The position numbers and the translations under genes are program-made. Below, one piece after another: positions 7,697 to 17,212 of a stretch of DNA of 64,000 nucleotides (position 1 is its first letter; every line of letters starts with the position of its first letter). The stretch spans positions 62,001 to 126,000 of the forward strand of contig NZ_JALGQE010000009.1 in the NCBI RefSeq assembly GCF_022810405.1, read 5' to 3'. Under the pieces are notes generated by a model that did no database searches, was not told the DNA's origin, and saw only the letters and a list, made by a program, of their open reading frames with translations. This DNA comes from Rhodococcus sp. ARC_M5 (GTDB lineage: Bacteria; Actinomycetota; Actinomycetes; Mycobacteriales; Mycobacteriaceae).

Positions 7697-8923
7697 GTGT
7701 TGCTGTTTCTCGGCAAAGGTGGTGCGGGCAAGACGACGTTGGCGGCAGCGTCGGGGCTTCGCCTCGCGCAGGCCGGTGAACGGGTGCTGATCGCCTCCAT
7801 CGATCAGGCGCACTCCCTGGTCGACGTCTTCGCGGGGGACGCGGGTACCGAAGATCCGTCCGGGATTCGTTCGATCGCACCCGGCCTCGACATTGTCGAG
7901 ATCGACACACTGGCTCTGCTCGAGGCGCGATACCGCGGACTTGGTGCGTTGATGGCCGTGGCGTCCACGGGGCACGAGCACGGGGTGAGTTTCGGGGCGA
8001 TCGAGCCGGAGGAGCTGCTCGGCCTGGCCGGAGTCGAAGAGTTGTTGGGGATGCACGAGATTCTCCGTCTGGCCGACGAGAATCGCTGGGACACAGTGAT
8101 AGTCGATCTTCCTGCATCGGCGGATGCCCTACGCACGCTGCACTTGCCCGACACCGTTGCCGCGTACGTCGAGCGAATCTGGCCGCTGCACGCTCGGATG
8201 GTCGCGGGCACCGGTTCCGATGTGCGCCTCACTCTCGTGGTGGCGATGATCGAGCGGATCCTCGCTCAGGTCGACTCCGTCCGGTCCCTGATCACCGACT
8301 CCGATCGCACCGGGGCGACCGTGGTCGTCACCGCCGAACAGCTCTCGGTCGCCGATGCGGAAAGAACGCTGTCGGCCGCCGCTCTGCTCGGAATCGGAGT
8401 CGACCGCGTGCTGATCAACAAAGTGCTGCCGAGGCTCAACTCGACGTCGATCGGTCTGGTGGGCGCGCATCCGGCTGTGTTCTGGTTCGAGCGGTGGCGA
8501 GCCGCCCAGCTGGACGCGGTCGCCGAACTGCGCCGACGCATCGGCACGGTGCCCATAGTGGAGGTGGAGCACGCCGCCGGTGAACCGGTAGGGTTGCAGT
8601 CCTTGCAGGATGTGGCCGATCGCCTCGAACCGGACTCCCTCGAACGGCACGCGCCGGGCCGGGGTGAGCAGCCTTCGGTGGTGCTCGAGTCGGGTCGTGG
8701 ACTCGAATCCGTCTATGCGATGAGAATGTTGCTGCCGGTTGCGGATTCGACGACCTTGGGCTTGGGGCGAGTGGAGGACGACTTGATAGTGAGTGCCGAC
8801 GGGAGGCGACGGCGCATCAAATTGGCGTCGGTGCTGCGTCGGTGCGTCGCGGACTCCGCCGAACTCGACGGACCGTGCCTGGTGGTGCGTTTTCGTCCGA
8901 ACCCCGACGTGTGGCCGCTGTGA
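7697..8923 (+). CDS. ArsA/GET3-like P-loop ATPase (Rv2184c-like)
   Basis: A 408-residue ATPase of the ArsA/Get3 branch of the SIMIBI class. The deviant Walker A GKGGAGKTT is at residues 6-14, and SIDQAHSLVDVF forms the switch I region. No run of metal-binding cysteines of true arsenite pumps is evident. The GTG at 7697 leaves only five residues before the P-loop, which is short. The frame is open upstream to a CTG at 7664 overlapping the previous stop, so the true start may lie there. It follows the TB16.3-like gene closely and matches the Rv2184c position. Its cargo is unknown. Confidence 0.75.
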   Translation: MLLFLGKGGAGKTTLAAASGLRLAQAGERVLIASIDQAHSLVDVFAGDAGTEDPSGIRSIAPGLDIVEIDTLALLEARYRGLGALMAVASTGHEHGVSFGAIEPEELLGLAGVEELLGMHEILRLADENRWDTVIVDLPASADALRTLHLPDTVAAYVERIWPLHARMVAGTGSDVRLTLVVAMIERILAQVDSVRSLITDSDRTGATVVVTAEQLSVADAERTLSAAALLGIGVDRVLINKVLPRLNSTSIGLVGAHPAVFWFERWRAAQLDAVAELRRRIGTVPIVEVEHAAGEPVGLQSLQDVADRLEPDSLERHAPGRGEQPSVVLESGRGLESVYAMRMLLPVADSTTLGLGRVEDDLIVSADGRRRRIKLASVLRRCVADSAELDGPCLVVRFRPNPDVWPL

Positions 8924-8954
8924 CCCGTCCTGCCCTGACAGTCGGGGGGTATCG

Positions 8955-9419
8955 ATGACCTCGGACCATTCCGAGCTGGGGGCGGACCTGCTCGCCCTGG
9001 CCGACACCGTACTGACCCGGCTCGAACCCATCCTCAGTCGCGTCGCCGAGACACAGCAGGATCGTGACCAACAGGGATGCAGTTGGTGCCCGGTCTGCGC
9101 ACTCGCGGCGATGTTGCGTGGGGAGCGCCACGATCTCGTCGAGCTCGTGGCCTCCGAAGGGGCCGTGGTGATTGCGCTCCTGCGTCAACTGCTCGCCGAT
9201 CACACCACCTCCGGGGCGACGAACTCGGGAGCACACACTCCTCCCACCCCGCCGTCGACGGACCCCGAGCCCGGCGCTCCCGGTACCACCGCCACCGATC
9301 CGGCCGAGGTCGCAGACGTGTCGATCGACACGAAATTGCAGGATGACCGCCAGGCCTCGTTCGTTCCGATTACCGTTCGAGTGAACAATTCGCGCTCGGA
9401 CGAACAGGACCGTCCGTGA
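8955..9419 (+). CDS. Conserved hypothetical with CxxCxxC motif (Rv2183c-like)
   Basis: A 154-residue protein with a helical N-terminal half containing CSWCPVC (about residues 42-48), followed by a low-complexity Thr/Pro/Ala-rich tail from about residue 80. The Cys spacing suggests a metal or redox site. No signal peptide is evident. GGGGGG lies 8 nt before the ATG. It follows the ArsA-like ATPase, as Rv2183c does in mycobacteria, so the two may act together. I do not recognise a named family. Confidence 0.65.
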   Translation: MTSDHSELGADLLALADTVLTRLEPILSRVAETQQDRDQQGCSWCPVCALAAMLRGERHDLVELVASEGAVVIALLRQLLADHTTSGATNSGAHTPPTPPSTDPEPGAPGTTATDPAEVADVSIDTKLQDDRQASFVPITVRVNNSRSDEQDRP

Positions 9420-9477
9420 TCGGCGCGGCGACTCGGGTGCAGGCCGCGTGAGGGACGGCCGAGGAAGGCATGAACGA

Positions 9478-10452
9478 ATGAAGCGGCACCACCAGCGGCT
9501 GACGGTCGGTATCGACGTGGGCGGGACGAGCCTGCGCGCGTCTGTCGTCGACGAGGACGGCCAAGTGCTCGACTCGACGGCCGCACCCACGCCGCACACG
9601 GCTCGCGCGCTCGAACGCGGTCTCGACCGGGCCGTGCAGGAGCTGGCCGGGCGACACGACATCACGGCCGTCGGGCTCGCCGTCGCAGGGTTCATCGACT
9701 CCGACCGCACGACGGTTCTCTTCGCCCCGCATCTGCCCTGGGTGAACACCCCGGTGGCGACCGAGATGAGTATGCGCATCGGTCTACCGGTGTTGCTCGA
9801 GCACGACGCCAATTCTGCTGCCTGGGCCGAGTATCGCTTCGGTGCCGCATCCGGTGGCCGCAACGTGGTGATGGTGGCCATCGGCACCGGAATCGGTGCG
9901 GCGCTGTTGATCGACGGCAGGATCTATCGGGGTAGCCATGGCGTGGCACCGGAACTCGGTCACATCCAGGTCGTGCCGGACGGCCGGGCATGCCCCTGCG
10001 GCAAGCGCGGTTGTTGGGAGCGTTATTGCAGCGGCACCGCGCTGGTGGACACCGCAGTCGAGCTGCTCGCAGCGGACCCGTCGTCCTCGACGACCCTGGC
10101 ACGTGAGGTGTTCCTCGATCCGGGTTCTCTGACCGGCCGCCGGATTGCCAGTGCAGCGCACGACGGTGACGAGATAGCCCGCCGCACCATGGAGGACTTC
10201 GCGCAGTGGCTCGGTGTCGGGCTCTCGATGGTCAGCGACGTGTACGACCCCGATCTGATCGTGTTGGCCGGTGGAGTGGCGACGTCGTCGAGCCAGTTCC
10301 TGGCCCGAGCGACCGACAAGTACGCGGAGTTGGTGACCGGTGCGGGGCATCGACCGCTGGCTCGTATTCGCAGCACTCAACTCGGCGAGGCGGCGGGCAT
10401 GATCGGGGCCGCGGAGTTGGCCCGAGCGCAGTTCGTCACCGGGGTTCGCTGA
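9478..10452 (+). CDS. ROK-family sugar kinase, probable glucokinase
   Basis: A 324-residue ROK kinase, expected to phosphorylate glucose or a related sugar in the cytosol. The N-terminal phosphate-binding motif GIDVGGT is at residues 11-17. EHDANSAAWAEYRFG and the zinc site CPCGKRGCWERYCSG follow in family order, including the ELGH histidine. ATG 9478 is preferred over an earlier GTG because GGAAGG lies 9 nt upstream. Its insertion between the Rv2183c-like and Rv2182c-like genes differs from the M. tuberculosis order as I remember it. Glucokinase is the likeliest activity; N-acetylmannosamine or other ROK kinases cannot be excluded. Confidence 0.85.
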   Translation: MKRHHQRLTVGIDVGGTSLRASVVDEDGQVLDSTAAPTPHTARALERGLDRAVQELAGRHDITAVGLAVAGFIDSDRTTVLFAPHLPWVNTPVATEMSMRIGLPVLLEHDANSAAWAEYRFGAASGGRNVVMVAIGTGIGAALLIDGRIYRGSHGVAPELGHIQVVPDGRACPCGKRGCWERYCSGTALVDTAVELLAADPSSSTTLAREVFLDPGSLTGRRIASAAHDGDEIARRTMEDFAQWLGVGLSMVSDVYDPDLIVLAGGVATSSSQFLARATDKYAELVTGAGHRPLARIRSTQLGEAAGMIGAAELARAQFVTGVR

Positions 10453-10630
10453 CTGCTCGGACGTGCTACCTGTGACGTCTGTCCCGGAGTCGGCGATGAT
10501 GTGGCTGGTGTCATAAACCGTGGGTACAGTTCACTACGCGGCACGGTTCGAGGATGCACGGCCGCAGTCGATTCGCTGAGGAGCGAGGCGGCACCAAACG
10601 ATTTCCCGACCATCATCAGGGAGCATGTCA

Positions 10631-11359
10631 ATGTGGTACTGGCTGGTTAAGTACATTTTCGTCGGCCCCCTTCTCATCGCCCTGGGTCGGCCGACGATCG
10701 AGGGCGCGGAGAACATCCCGACGGAGGGTCCGGTCATTCTGGCCAGCAACCACAAGGCCGTTCTCGATTCGTTCTACCTCCCGCTCAAGACGCCTCGCCG
10801 CATCACTTTCCTCGCCAAGAGCGAGTACTTCACCGGACCGGGACTCAAGGGTGCGTTCCAGAAATGGTTCTTCACCGCCGTCGGGCAGGTGCCGATCGAT
10901 CGCACCGGAGCCGACGCTGCGCAGGATGCGCTCAACGCAGGCGTGCGGGTGATCGAAGCGGGCAAGGTTCTCGGTATCTACCCCGAGGGCACGCGATCAC
11001 CCGATGCGCGGCTGTACAAGGGCAAGACCGGGATGGCGCGTCTGGCACTGCAGACCGGCGTCCAGGTGATTCCGGTAGCGATGATCGGTACCGAGAAGAT
11101 GAACCCGATCGGTTCGCGAGTCTGGCGTCCGGCAAAGGTCACCATCCGGATCGGGAAGCCCATCGATTTCTCGCGCTTCGAGGGCATGGCCGGAAACCGT
11201 TTCGTCGAGCGTGCCGTCACCGACGAGGTGATGTACGACCTGATGTTGCTTTCCGGTCAGGAGTACGTGGACGTGTATGCCGCATCGCTGAAGAAGGCTG
11301 TACCCGAAGAGGAGTCCGCTCCGGCCGCGAGGCGTATCCCGGATTCCAAGGCCAGCTAG
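10631..11359 (+). CDS. 1-acyl-sn-glycerol-3-phosphate acyltransferase family protein
   Basis: A 242-residue PlsC-type acyltransferase that would add a fatty acyl chain to lysophosphatidic acid or a similar acceptor at the membrane. The catalytic NHxxxxD motif is NHKAVLDS (about residues 41-48), and the acceptor-binding block is PEGTRSPDARLYKG (about 119-132). The start is taken at the second of two nearby ATGs: GGGAG is then 8 nt away, and the opening MWYWLVKYIF matches mycobacterial Rv2182c. A 180-bp gap before it holds TACAGT at 10525-10530 as a possible -10, giving a leader of about 95 nt. The acceptor is unproven. Confidence 0.88.
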   Translation: MWYWLVKYIFVGPLLIALGRPTIEGAENIPTEGPVILASNHKAVLDSFYLPLKTPRRITFLAKSEYFTGPGLKGAFQKWFFTAVGQVPIDRTGADAAQDALNAGVRVIEAGKVLGIYPEGTRSPDARLYKGKTGMARLALQTGVQVIPVAMIGTEKMNPIGSRVWRPAKVTIRIGKPIDFSRFEGMAGNRFVERAVTDEVMYDLMLLSGQEYVDVYAASLKKAVPEEESAPAARRIPDSKAS

Positions 11360-11378
11360 CCCTACCGGGTAAGCGCGA

Positions 11379-12671
11379 TCAGCGGGTGGCGTTCTCGCCG
11401 ACGATCGCAGTCGCTCGATCGGACCAGCTGAACGAGGCGAGTGCGACGATCGAGGCCAGGGCCCACCACACGTAGCCCGATGCGGCGAACTGGTCGAGCA
11501 GAGGCCAACCGAGCCCGCTCCATCGGCCCTCGCCGAGCTTCCAGTGCGGCGGGTAGAGCATCAACGCCAGCCCGACGGCCACGAGAGTGCCCAGCAGCGC
11601 ACTGCGGCGGCGGTAGCCGAGGACGGCGAGCACCACGGTGAACGGAATGGCCCACACCCAGTGGTGTGACCAGGAGACCGGCGACACCAGCAGGCCGAAC
11701 ATGGCGTTGATCGTCAGCGCGAGCGCAGTCTCGCCTGCGGCGAACGCCTTGCGCATCGCCACCGCCGCGATGGCGAGCACCACCACCGACAACGCTATCC
11801 ACAGGATCGAACGGGGCACTTCGTCCAACCCGAGCCGCGCGAGCACTCCGGTGATCGACTGGTTGGGCGGGTAGGCCGGGCCGCCGATCCGGTCGGAATC
11901 GACGATCGTCTCGGTCCAGTACTTCACCGAGTCCGACCACGTCAGTGCGAAACCTATCGCGGTGAACACTGCAAAACTCACCACCGACACCACCGCAGCT
12001 CGAAAGTCCTTGCGCAGCAGGAAGTACAGCACGAACACCGCGGGCGTGAGCTTGACGGCGGCCACGAGACCGATCAGCACGCCTCGGGGCCACGGCGTCT
12101 TCTTCGGCAGGCAGTCGAGTGCGACGAACGCCATCAACACGATGTTGATCTGCCCGTAGTTCAGCGTCGAGGTGACCGGTTCTAGGAGCAGCACGGCCCC
12201 GGCGAACACCGCTCCGGCGGACCACCACACGAGCGTGCGGGGACGAACCCCGAGCGAGGTGAGGGTCACCACGACGGTCATCAGCAGCAAGAGCATGGAC
12301 AGCGTGGTCACCACGATCGAGGCGGCGTACAGCGACACCGACGACAGCGGGCTGAAGATCGCCGCGGAGATCGGGGGATAGGTGAAGGGCAGCGTCGTAC
12401 CGGTCGCGATCGGTGGCAGTTGACCGTAGAGATCTCCACCCTCGGCGAACACCTGACCGCCGAGTCGATACACGTCCAGATCGAGTCGGTAGTGCTCACC
12501 GATCGTGCGCAGCCCCGGAAAGCCGTTGAGATGGAACGCAACGCCGACGGCAGCGGCGATCAGGACGAGGAGCCTGCTCGACGCGACCGCCCAACTCGGC
12601 CACCGGCGTCGCGTCGGCCCAGCCGGTTCCGAGGCCTCGGCGACCGGACGGTTGGTGTCGGGCGAAGTCAC
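11379..12671 (-). CDS. GT87 alpha-1,2-mannosyltransferase (MptC-like)
   Basis: A 430-residue polytopic GT-C glycosyltransferase with roughly ten membrane segments. The conserved loop DVYRLGGQVFAEGGDLYG and LPFTYPPISA lies near the first periplasmic region, where the Asp is typical of the catalytic base in this family. Mycobacterial Rv2181 at this position adds alpha-1,2-mannose branches to the lipomannan and lipoarabinomannan core from polyprenyl-phosphomannose. The GTG start is preceded by AAGGGA. It is divergent from the RNase AS gene, and its stop lies 19 bp from that of the acyltransferase. Confidence 0.87.
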   Translation of the reverse strand: MTSPDTNRPVAEASEPAGPTRRRWPSWAVASSRLLVLIAAAVGVAFHLNGFPGLRTIGEHYRLDLDVYRLGGQVFAEGGDLYGQLPPIATGTTLPFTYPPISAAIFSPLSSVSLYAASIVVTTLSMLLLLMTVVVTLTSLGVRPRTLVWWSAGAVFAGAVLLLEPVTSTLNYGQINIVLMAFVALDCLPKKTPWPRGVLIGLVAAVKLTPAVFVLYFLLRKDFRAAVVSVVSFAVFTAIGFALTWSDSVKYWTETIVDSDRIGGPAYPPNQSITGVLARLGLDEVPRSILWIALSVVVLAIAAVAMRKAFAAGETALALTINAMFGLLVSPVSWSHHWVWAIPFTVVLAVLGYRRRSALLGTLVAVGLALMLYPPHWKLGEGRWSGLGWPLLDQFAASGYVWWALASIVALASFSWSDRATAIVGENATR

Positions 12672-12738
12672 TGGCTTTCCCTTTCAGGGCTGTTCGGATC
12701 GGGGCTACCGGTACGTGGGGGACGTGTCGGGGACGCGC

Positions 12739-12751
12739 TAGGGTGAGCCGC
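12739..12751 (+). promoter_or_regulatory. Probable leaderless promoter of the RNase AS gene
   Basis: TAGGGT (12739-12744) fits TANNNT and stands 7 nt before the GTG at 12752. That codon gives the family N-terminus MRYFYDTEF, whereas the GTG at 12743 overlaps this -10. The match supports both the promoter and the start choice. Confidence 0.55.
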
Positions 12752-13243
12752 GTGCGCTACTTCTACGACACAGAGTTCATCGAGGATGGTCGCACAATCG
12801 AGTTGGTCTCGATCGGTGTGGTGTCGGAGGACGGTCGCGAGTTCTATGCGGTGTCCTCCGAGTTCGACCCCGAGCGAGCGGGCCGATGGGTTCGACGCAA
12901 CGTGCTACCCAAGCTGCCACCGTACTCGTCGCCGCTGTGGATGAGCCGGTCCAGAATCCGAGACGAGCTGCTCGAATTCCTCGTTCCGCATTACGGTGCC
13001 GAGGTCGAACTGTGGGCGTGGGTGGCGGCGTACGACCACGTGGCGCTCTGCCAGCTGTGGGGCTCGATGACCGAGTTGCCGCGCTCGTTGCCGCGGTTCA
13101 CCCGTGAGCTGCGCCAGCACTGGGAGGATCGCGGTAGTCCCGAGCTGCCGTCGGTGCCCGACGACGCTCACGACGCCCTGGCCGACGCGCGGCACAATCT
13201 GGCGAAGTTCCAGGCGATCGAGGAGTACTCGTACCGCGGGTGA
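12752..13243 (+). CDS. 3'-5' exoribonuclease RNase AS
   Basis: A 163-residue DEDDh-type exonuclease. YDTEFIEDG at residues 4-12 supplies the first Asp/Glu pair, the middle Asp is in WVAAYDHVAL, and the terminal HDALADARHN supplies His and Asp. Mycobacterial Rv2179c, with the same opening, degrades RNA with a preference for poly(A). The start at 12752 matches that protein exactly; a GTG nine bases earlier would add three residues. It lies between the mptC-like gene and the DAHP synthase. The shared region with mptC is only 80 bp and carries both promoters. Confidence 0.9.
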   Translation: MRYFYDTEFIEDGRTIELVSIGVVSEDGREFYAVSSEFDPERAGRWVRRNVLPKLPPYSSPLWMSRSRIRDELLEFLVPHYGAEVELWAWVAAYDHVALCQLWGSMTELPRSLPRFTRELRQHWEDRGSPELPSVPDDAHDALADARHNLAKFQAIEEYSYRG

Positions 13244-14674
<1,431 letters not shown>

Positions 14675-16669
14675 TCAGGGCAGCGAGACGACCATGACCT
14701 CGGAGCCCGGTTCCACCCGAGAACCGGCTCCGGGGCTCTGGGTGATGACAAGAGACCCGTCGGTGTCCACCACCTGACGGACGTCGATGGGCAGACCCAA
14801 CGCCTCGAGCGTGGTCCGGGCCGAGCCGACCGACCGACCCAGTAGCGAGGGCACGGTGACGGCGTTGGACACCTCGAGCACCGCGGTGGACCCGGATCGC
14901 ACCGTCTCACCGGCTTCCGGCGTGGTTGCGATCGCCTTGCCGCCATCGGTGTCCTCGTCGAACGTCTCCTGTACCTCGCCGACGGTGATGCCCACCGATT
15001 CCAGCGTCGTTCGGGCCTGGTCGACGCTCTGCCCGCGTACGTCGGGCACCTCGACCGGCGGCGCTCCCTTGCTGCGCAACACCGTGACCGCGGTTCCGGT
15101 GGACAGCACGGTGCCGGGCGCTGGGTCCAGTGCTGCGACCCCGCCGATCGGAGCGGACGTGCTGAAGGCCTCGCCGCCGTCGACGGGTGTGAACGTTCGG
15201 TCTCTCAGTTGCTGTTCCATGTCTGCGACGGATGCGTCCGCGTCGATGGAGGGAACGGTGGGGCGACCCAGAGACACCAGCAGATACACCGTGTCGCCCT
15301 TGGCGATTCGTGATCCGCCGGTGGGATCGGTGCCGATGAGAAGGTCGGTGTCCACCGAGTCGGAATAGGTACCGCGCACCGCGGCCTCGAGTCCGGCGGC
15401 CTCGACGGCGCTGGTGGCACCGGTGGTGTCGAGCCCGTCGACCAACGGGACGGCGGTGTAACGACCGGACCCCATCCACCATCCGCCCAAGCCGACGAGT
15501 ACCGCAAGCAGTGCGACGACGAGCAACCAGACGACGATCGCCCGGCGCGAGCGTCGGCGATCCGCGTCGAAGTCGGGGAACTCGTACTGCCGTCTGCCGG
15601 TCGGGGGAGGCCCGGCGGGCGGCGCATCGGAGTTGTCCGAGCCGTGGTCGACGTCTCGGGATGTGGGCGAGGTGACGACACGAGTGTGCTGCACCCCGTG
15701 TTGTGGGGGCGGCGGGGAATCCTGGGCCACTGGGGTGTGTGCGGTCGGCGGACGGTTGCCTGCGACCGTCGTCGGCGCTCCGGCCGCTGCCGAGCTGAGG
15801 TGTTCGGCCGAGCGCTTGGGTGCGGGCACTCGGTACTCGGGTAGCGCGAGCGCCGACGCGGCGGCGCGGACTGCACGGGCCATGTCGTCGGCGTTGCGGT
15901 ATCGGTGTTCGGGGGCGCGGACGGTGGCGCGCTGGACCACCTCGTCGAACTGTGGGGGAACGCCGGCGATGAGGGTGGAGGGGAGCGGTACGTCGTTGTC
16001 GATGCGCTGGTAGGCGATCGACAGCGAGGTGTCGCCGGTGAACGGTGTGCGTCCGGTCAGCAGCTCGAACAACACGACGCCGACGCCGTAGACGTCGCTG
16101 CTCGCGGACGCGGAGCCGGTGGTGACCTGCTCGGGAGACAGATACGCGGCGGTGCCCAGAATCACACTGCTCGACGTCACGGTGGAGGCCGCGATGGCTC
16201 GGACGAGTCCGAAGTCGGCGATCTTCACGTCGCCGTCGTCGCTGATCAGGATGTTCTCGGGCTTGATGTCGCGGTGCACCAGACCGGCTCGGTGGGCGAC
16301 TGCGAGCGCGTCGAGAACCGGCCGGATGACGGCCGCTGCAGCGTGCGGCGGCATCGGTCCCCGCTCGCGCAGCAGCTCACGCAGAGTTCCGCCCTCGACG
16401 AGTTCCATGACCAGGAAGGCGTGTTCACCGTCGCGGCCGTGATCGTGGACGGCGACGAGGCCGGGGTGGCTGAGCCTGGCCACGGCCCGAGCCTCGAACT
16501 CGAAGCGCTGGACGAACTGCGGGTCCTCGGCGAACTTCGGGTCCATGATCTTCACTGCGACGGGGCGGTCGAGCCTGGTGTCGAGTCCGCGGTAGACCGT
16601 CGACATACCACCGCGCGCGATCGGTGCGTCTATTCGGTATCGACGATCGAGCATCGAACCCGGTATCAC
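14675..16669 (-). CDS. pknL: Ser/Thr protein kinase PknL with four PASTA domains
   Basis: A 664-residue receptor-type kinase. The cytosolic kinase domain has the Gly loop near residues 18-25, Lys40, HRDIKPEN and DFGLVRA. A Pro-rich juxtamembrane linker and one membrane segment (about 376-399) follow. The outer part is four PASTA repeats of about 65 residues, beginning near YTAVPLV, RPTVPSI, VEVPDVRG and VTVPSLLG. PASTA repeats bind muropeptides or lipid II in related kinases. The GTG start has GGGGAGG just upstream; ATG 16654 is the alternative. It is divergent from the small winged-helix gene, its probable substrate. As I recall, M. tuberculosis PknL is about 400 residues and lacks this outer region. 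Confidence 0.93.
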   Translation of the reverse strand: MIPGSMLDRRYRIDAPIARGGMSTVYRGLDTRLDRPVAVKIMDPKFAEDPQFVQRFEFEARAVARLSHPGLVAVHDHGRDGEHAFLVMELVEGGTLRELLRERGPMPPHAAAAVIRPVLDALAVAHRAGLVHRDIKPENILISDDGDVKIADFGLVRAIAASTVTSSSVILGTAAYLSPEQVTTGSASASSDVYGVGVVLFELLTGRTPFTGDTSLSIAYQRIDNDVPLPSTLIAGVPPQFDEVVQRATVRAPEHRYRNADDMARAVRAAASALALPEYRVPAPKRSAEHLSSAAAGAPTTVAGNRPPTAHTPVAQDSPPPPQHGVQHTRVVTSPTSRDVDHGSDNSDAPPAGPPPTGRRQYEFPDFDADRRRSRRAIVVWLLVVALLAVLVGLGGWWMGSGRYTAVPLVDGLDTTGATSAVEAAGLEAAVRGTYSDSVDTDLLIGTDPTGGSRIAKGDTVYLLVSLGRPTVPSIDADASVADMEQQLRDRTFTPVDGGEAFSTSAPIGGVAALDPAPGTVLSTGTAVTVLRSKGAPPVEVPDVRGQSVDQARTTLESVGITVGEVQETFDEDTDGGKAIATTPEAGETVRSGSTAVLEVSNAVTVPSLLGRSVGSARTTLEALGLPIDVRQVVDTDGSLVITQSPGAGSRVEPGSEVMVVSLP

Positions 16670-16802
16670 CGAACCTCCCCTCGTCGTCCACTCGTGTTCC
16701 GGCTTTCGGTGCCGGATGCCGAAGTCGATCGTATCGGTGCCGGGGATGCCGACCGACGATCGTGGCTCGTGTCCACGGTCCTGCCGAGCCGGACCTGACG
16801 TT

Positions 16803-16840
16803 TTTGAAGTCTGGACGCCGGACCCGTTAACGTTACCTGC
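16803..16840 (+). promoter_or_regulatory. Promoter of the Rv2175c-like gene, leaderless
   Basis: TTGAAG at 16803-16808 is a possible -35, and TAACGT at 16828-16833 a -10 after 19 bp. Seven bases later the GTG begins, without a ribosome binding site. Confidence 0.5.
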
Positions 16841-17212
16841 GTGAGTGCCATTCCCTACGCCGACGACGTGCTCGATCCGTCGGTGTCTTTGCTGCAGTTC
16901 GCCGATGTCGCGAAGATCCTCGACGTTCCCAAGACCCGCGTCGAACAGCTCATCCGCGACCGCCAGTTGCTCGCTCTCAAGCGTTCGCGCGTGCCCGGTG
17001 TGCCGGAGCAGTTCCTCGACACGACCAAGGGCACCATCGTCAAGGGTCTGCCCGGTCTGCTGGCCGTGCTGCACGACGGCGGGTACGAGGACGAGGAAAT
17101 CCTGCGGTGGCTGTTCACCGAGGACGAGAGCCTGCCCGGTGCGCCCGTCGCCGCTCTGCACGGTGACCTGATGCGCGAAGTGATCAGGCGCGCACAGGCG
17201 ATGGCCTTCTAG
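16841..17212 (+). CDS. Winged-helix DNA-binding protein, PknL substrate homologue
   Basis: A 123-residue small protein. Residues 17-60 form the helix-turn-helix part (FADVAKILDVPKTRVEQLIRD, split by a turn), and LKRSRVPGVPEQFLD forms the wing, as in mycobacterial Rv2175c. In M. tuberculosis the neighbouring kinase PknL phosphorylates Rv2175c near its N-terminus and weakens DNA binding. The N-terminal tail here is short, so the equivalent Thr may be missing or replaced by Ser2 or Ser15. Its stop overlaps that of crtB by 4 bp on the opposite strand. DNA targets are unknown. Confidence 0.85.
   Translation: MSAIPYADDVLDPSVSLLQFADVAKILDVPKTRVEQLIRDRQLLALKRSRVPGVPEQFLDTTKGTIVKGLPGLLAVLHDGGYEDEEILRWLFTEDESLPGAPVAALHGDLMREVIRRAQAMAF

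Noticed and set aside
9478-10452. Polyphosphate glucokinase (PpgK)
   Set aside because: The zinc site CPCGKRGCWERYCSG fits ordinary ROK glucokinases; as I recall PpgK-type enzymes lack this cysteine motif, so the general ROK call is safer.
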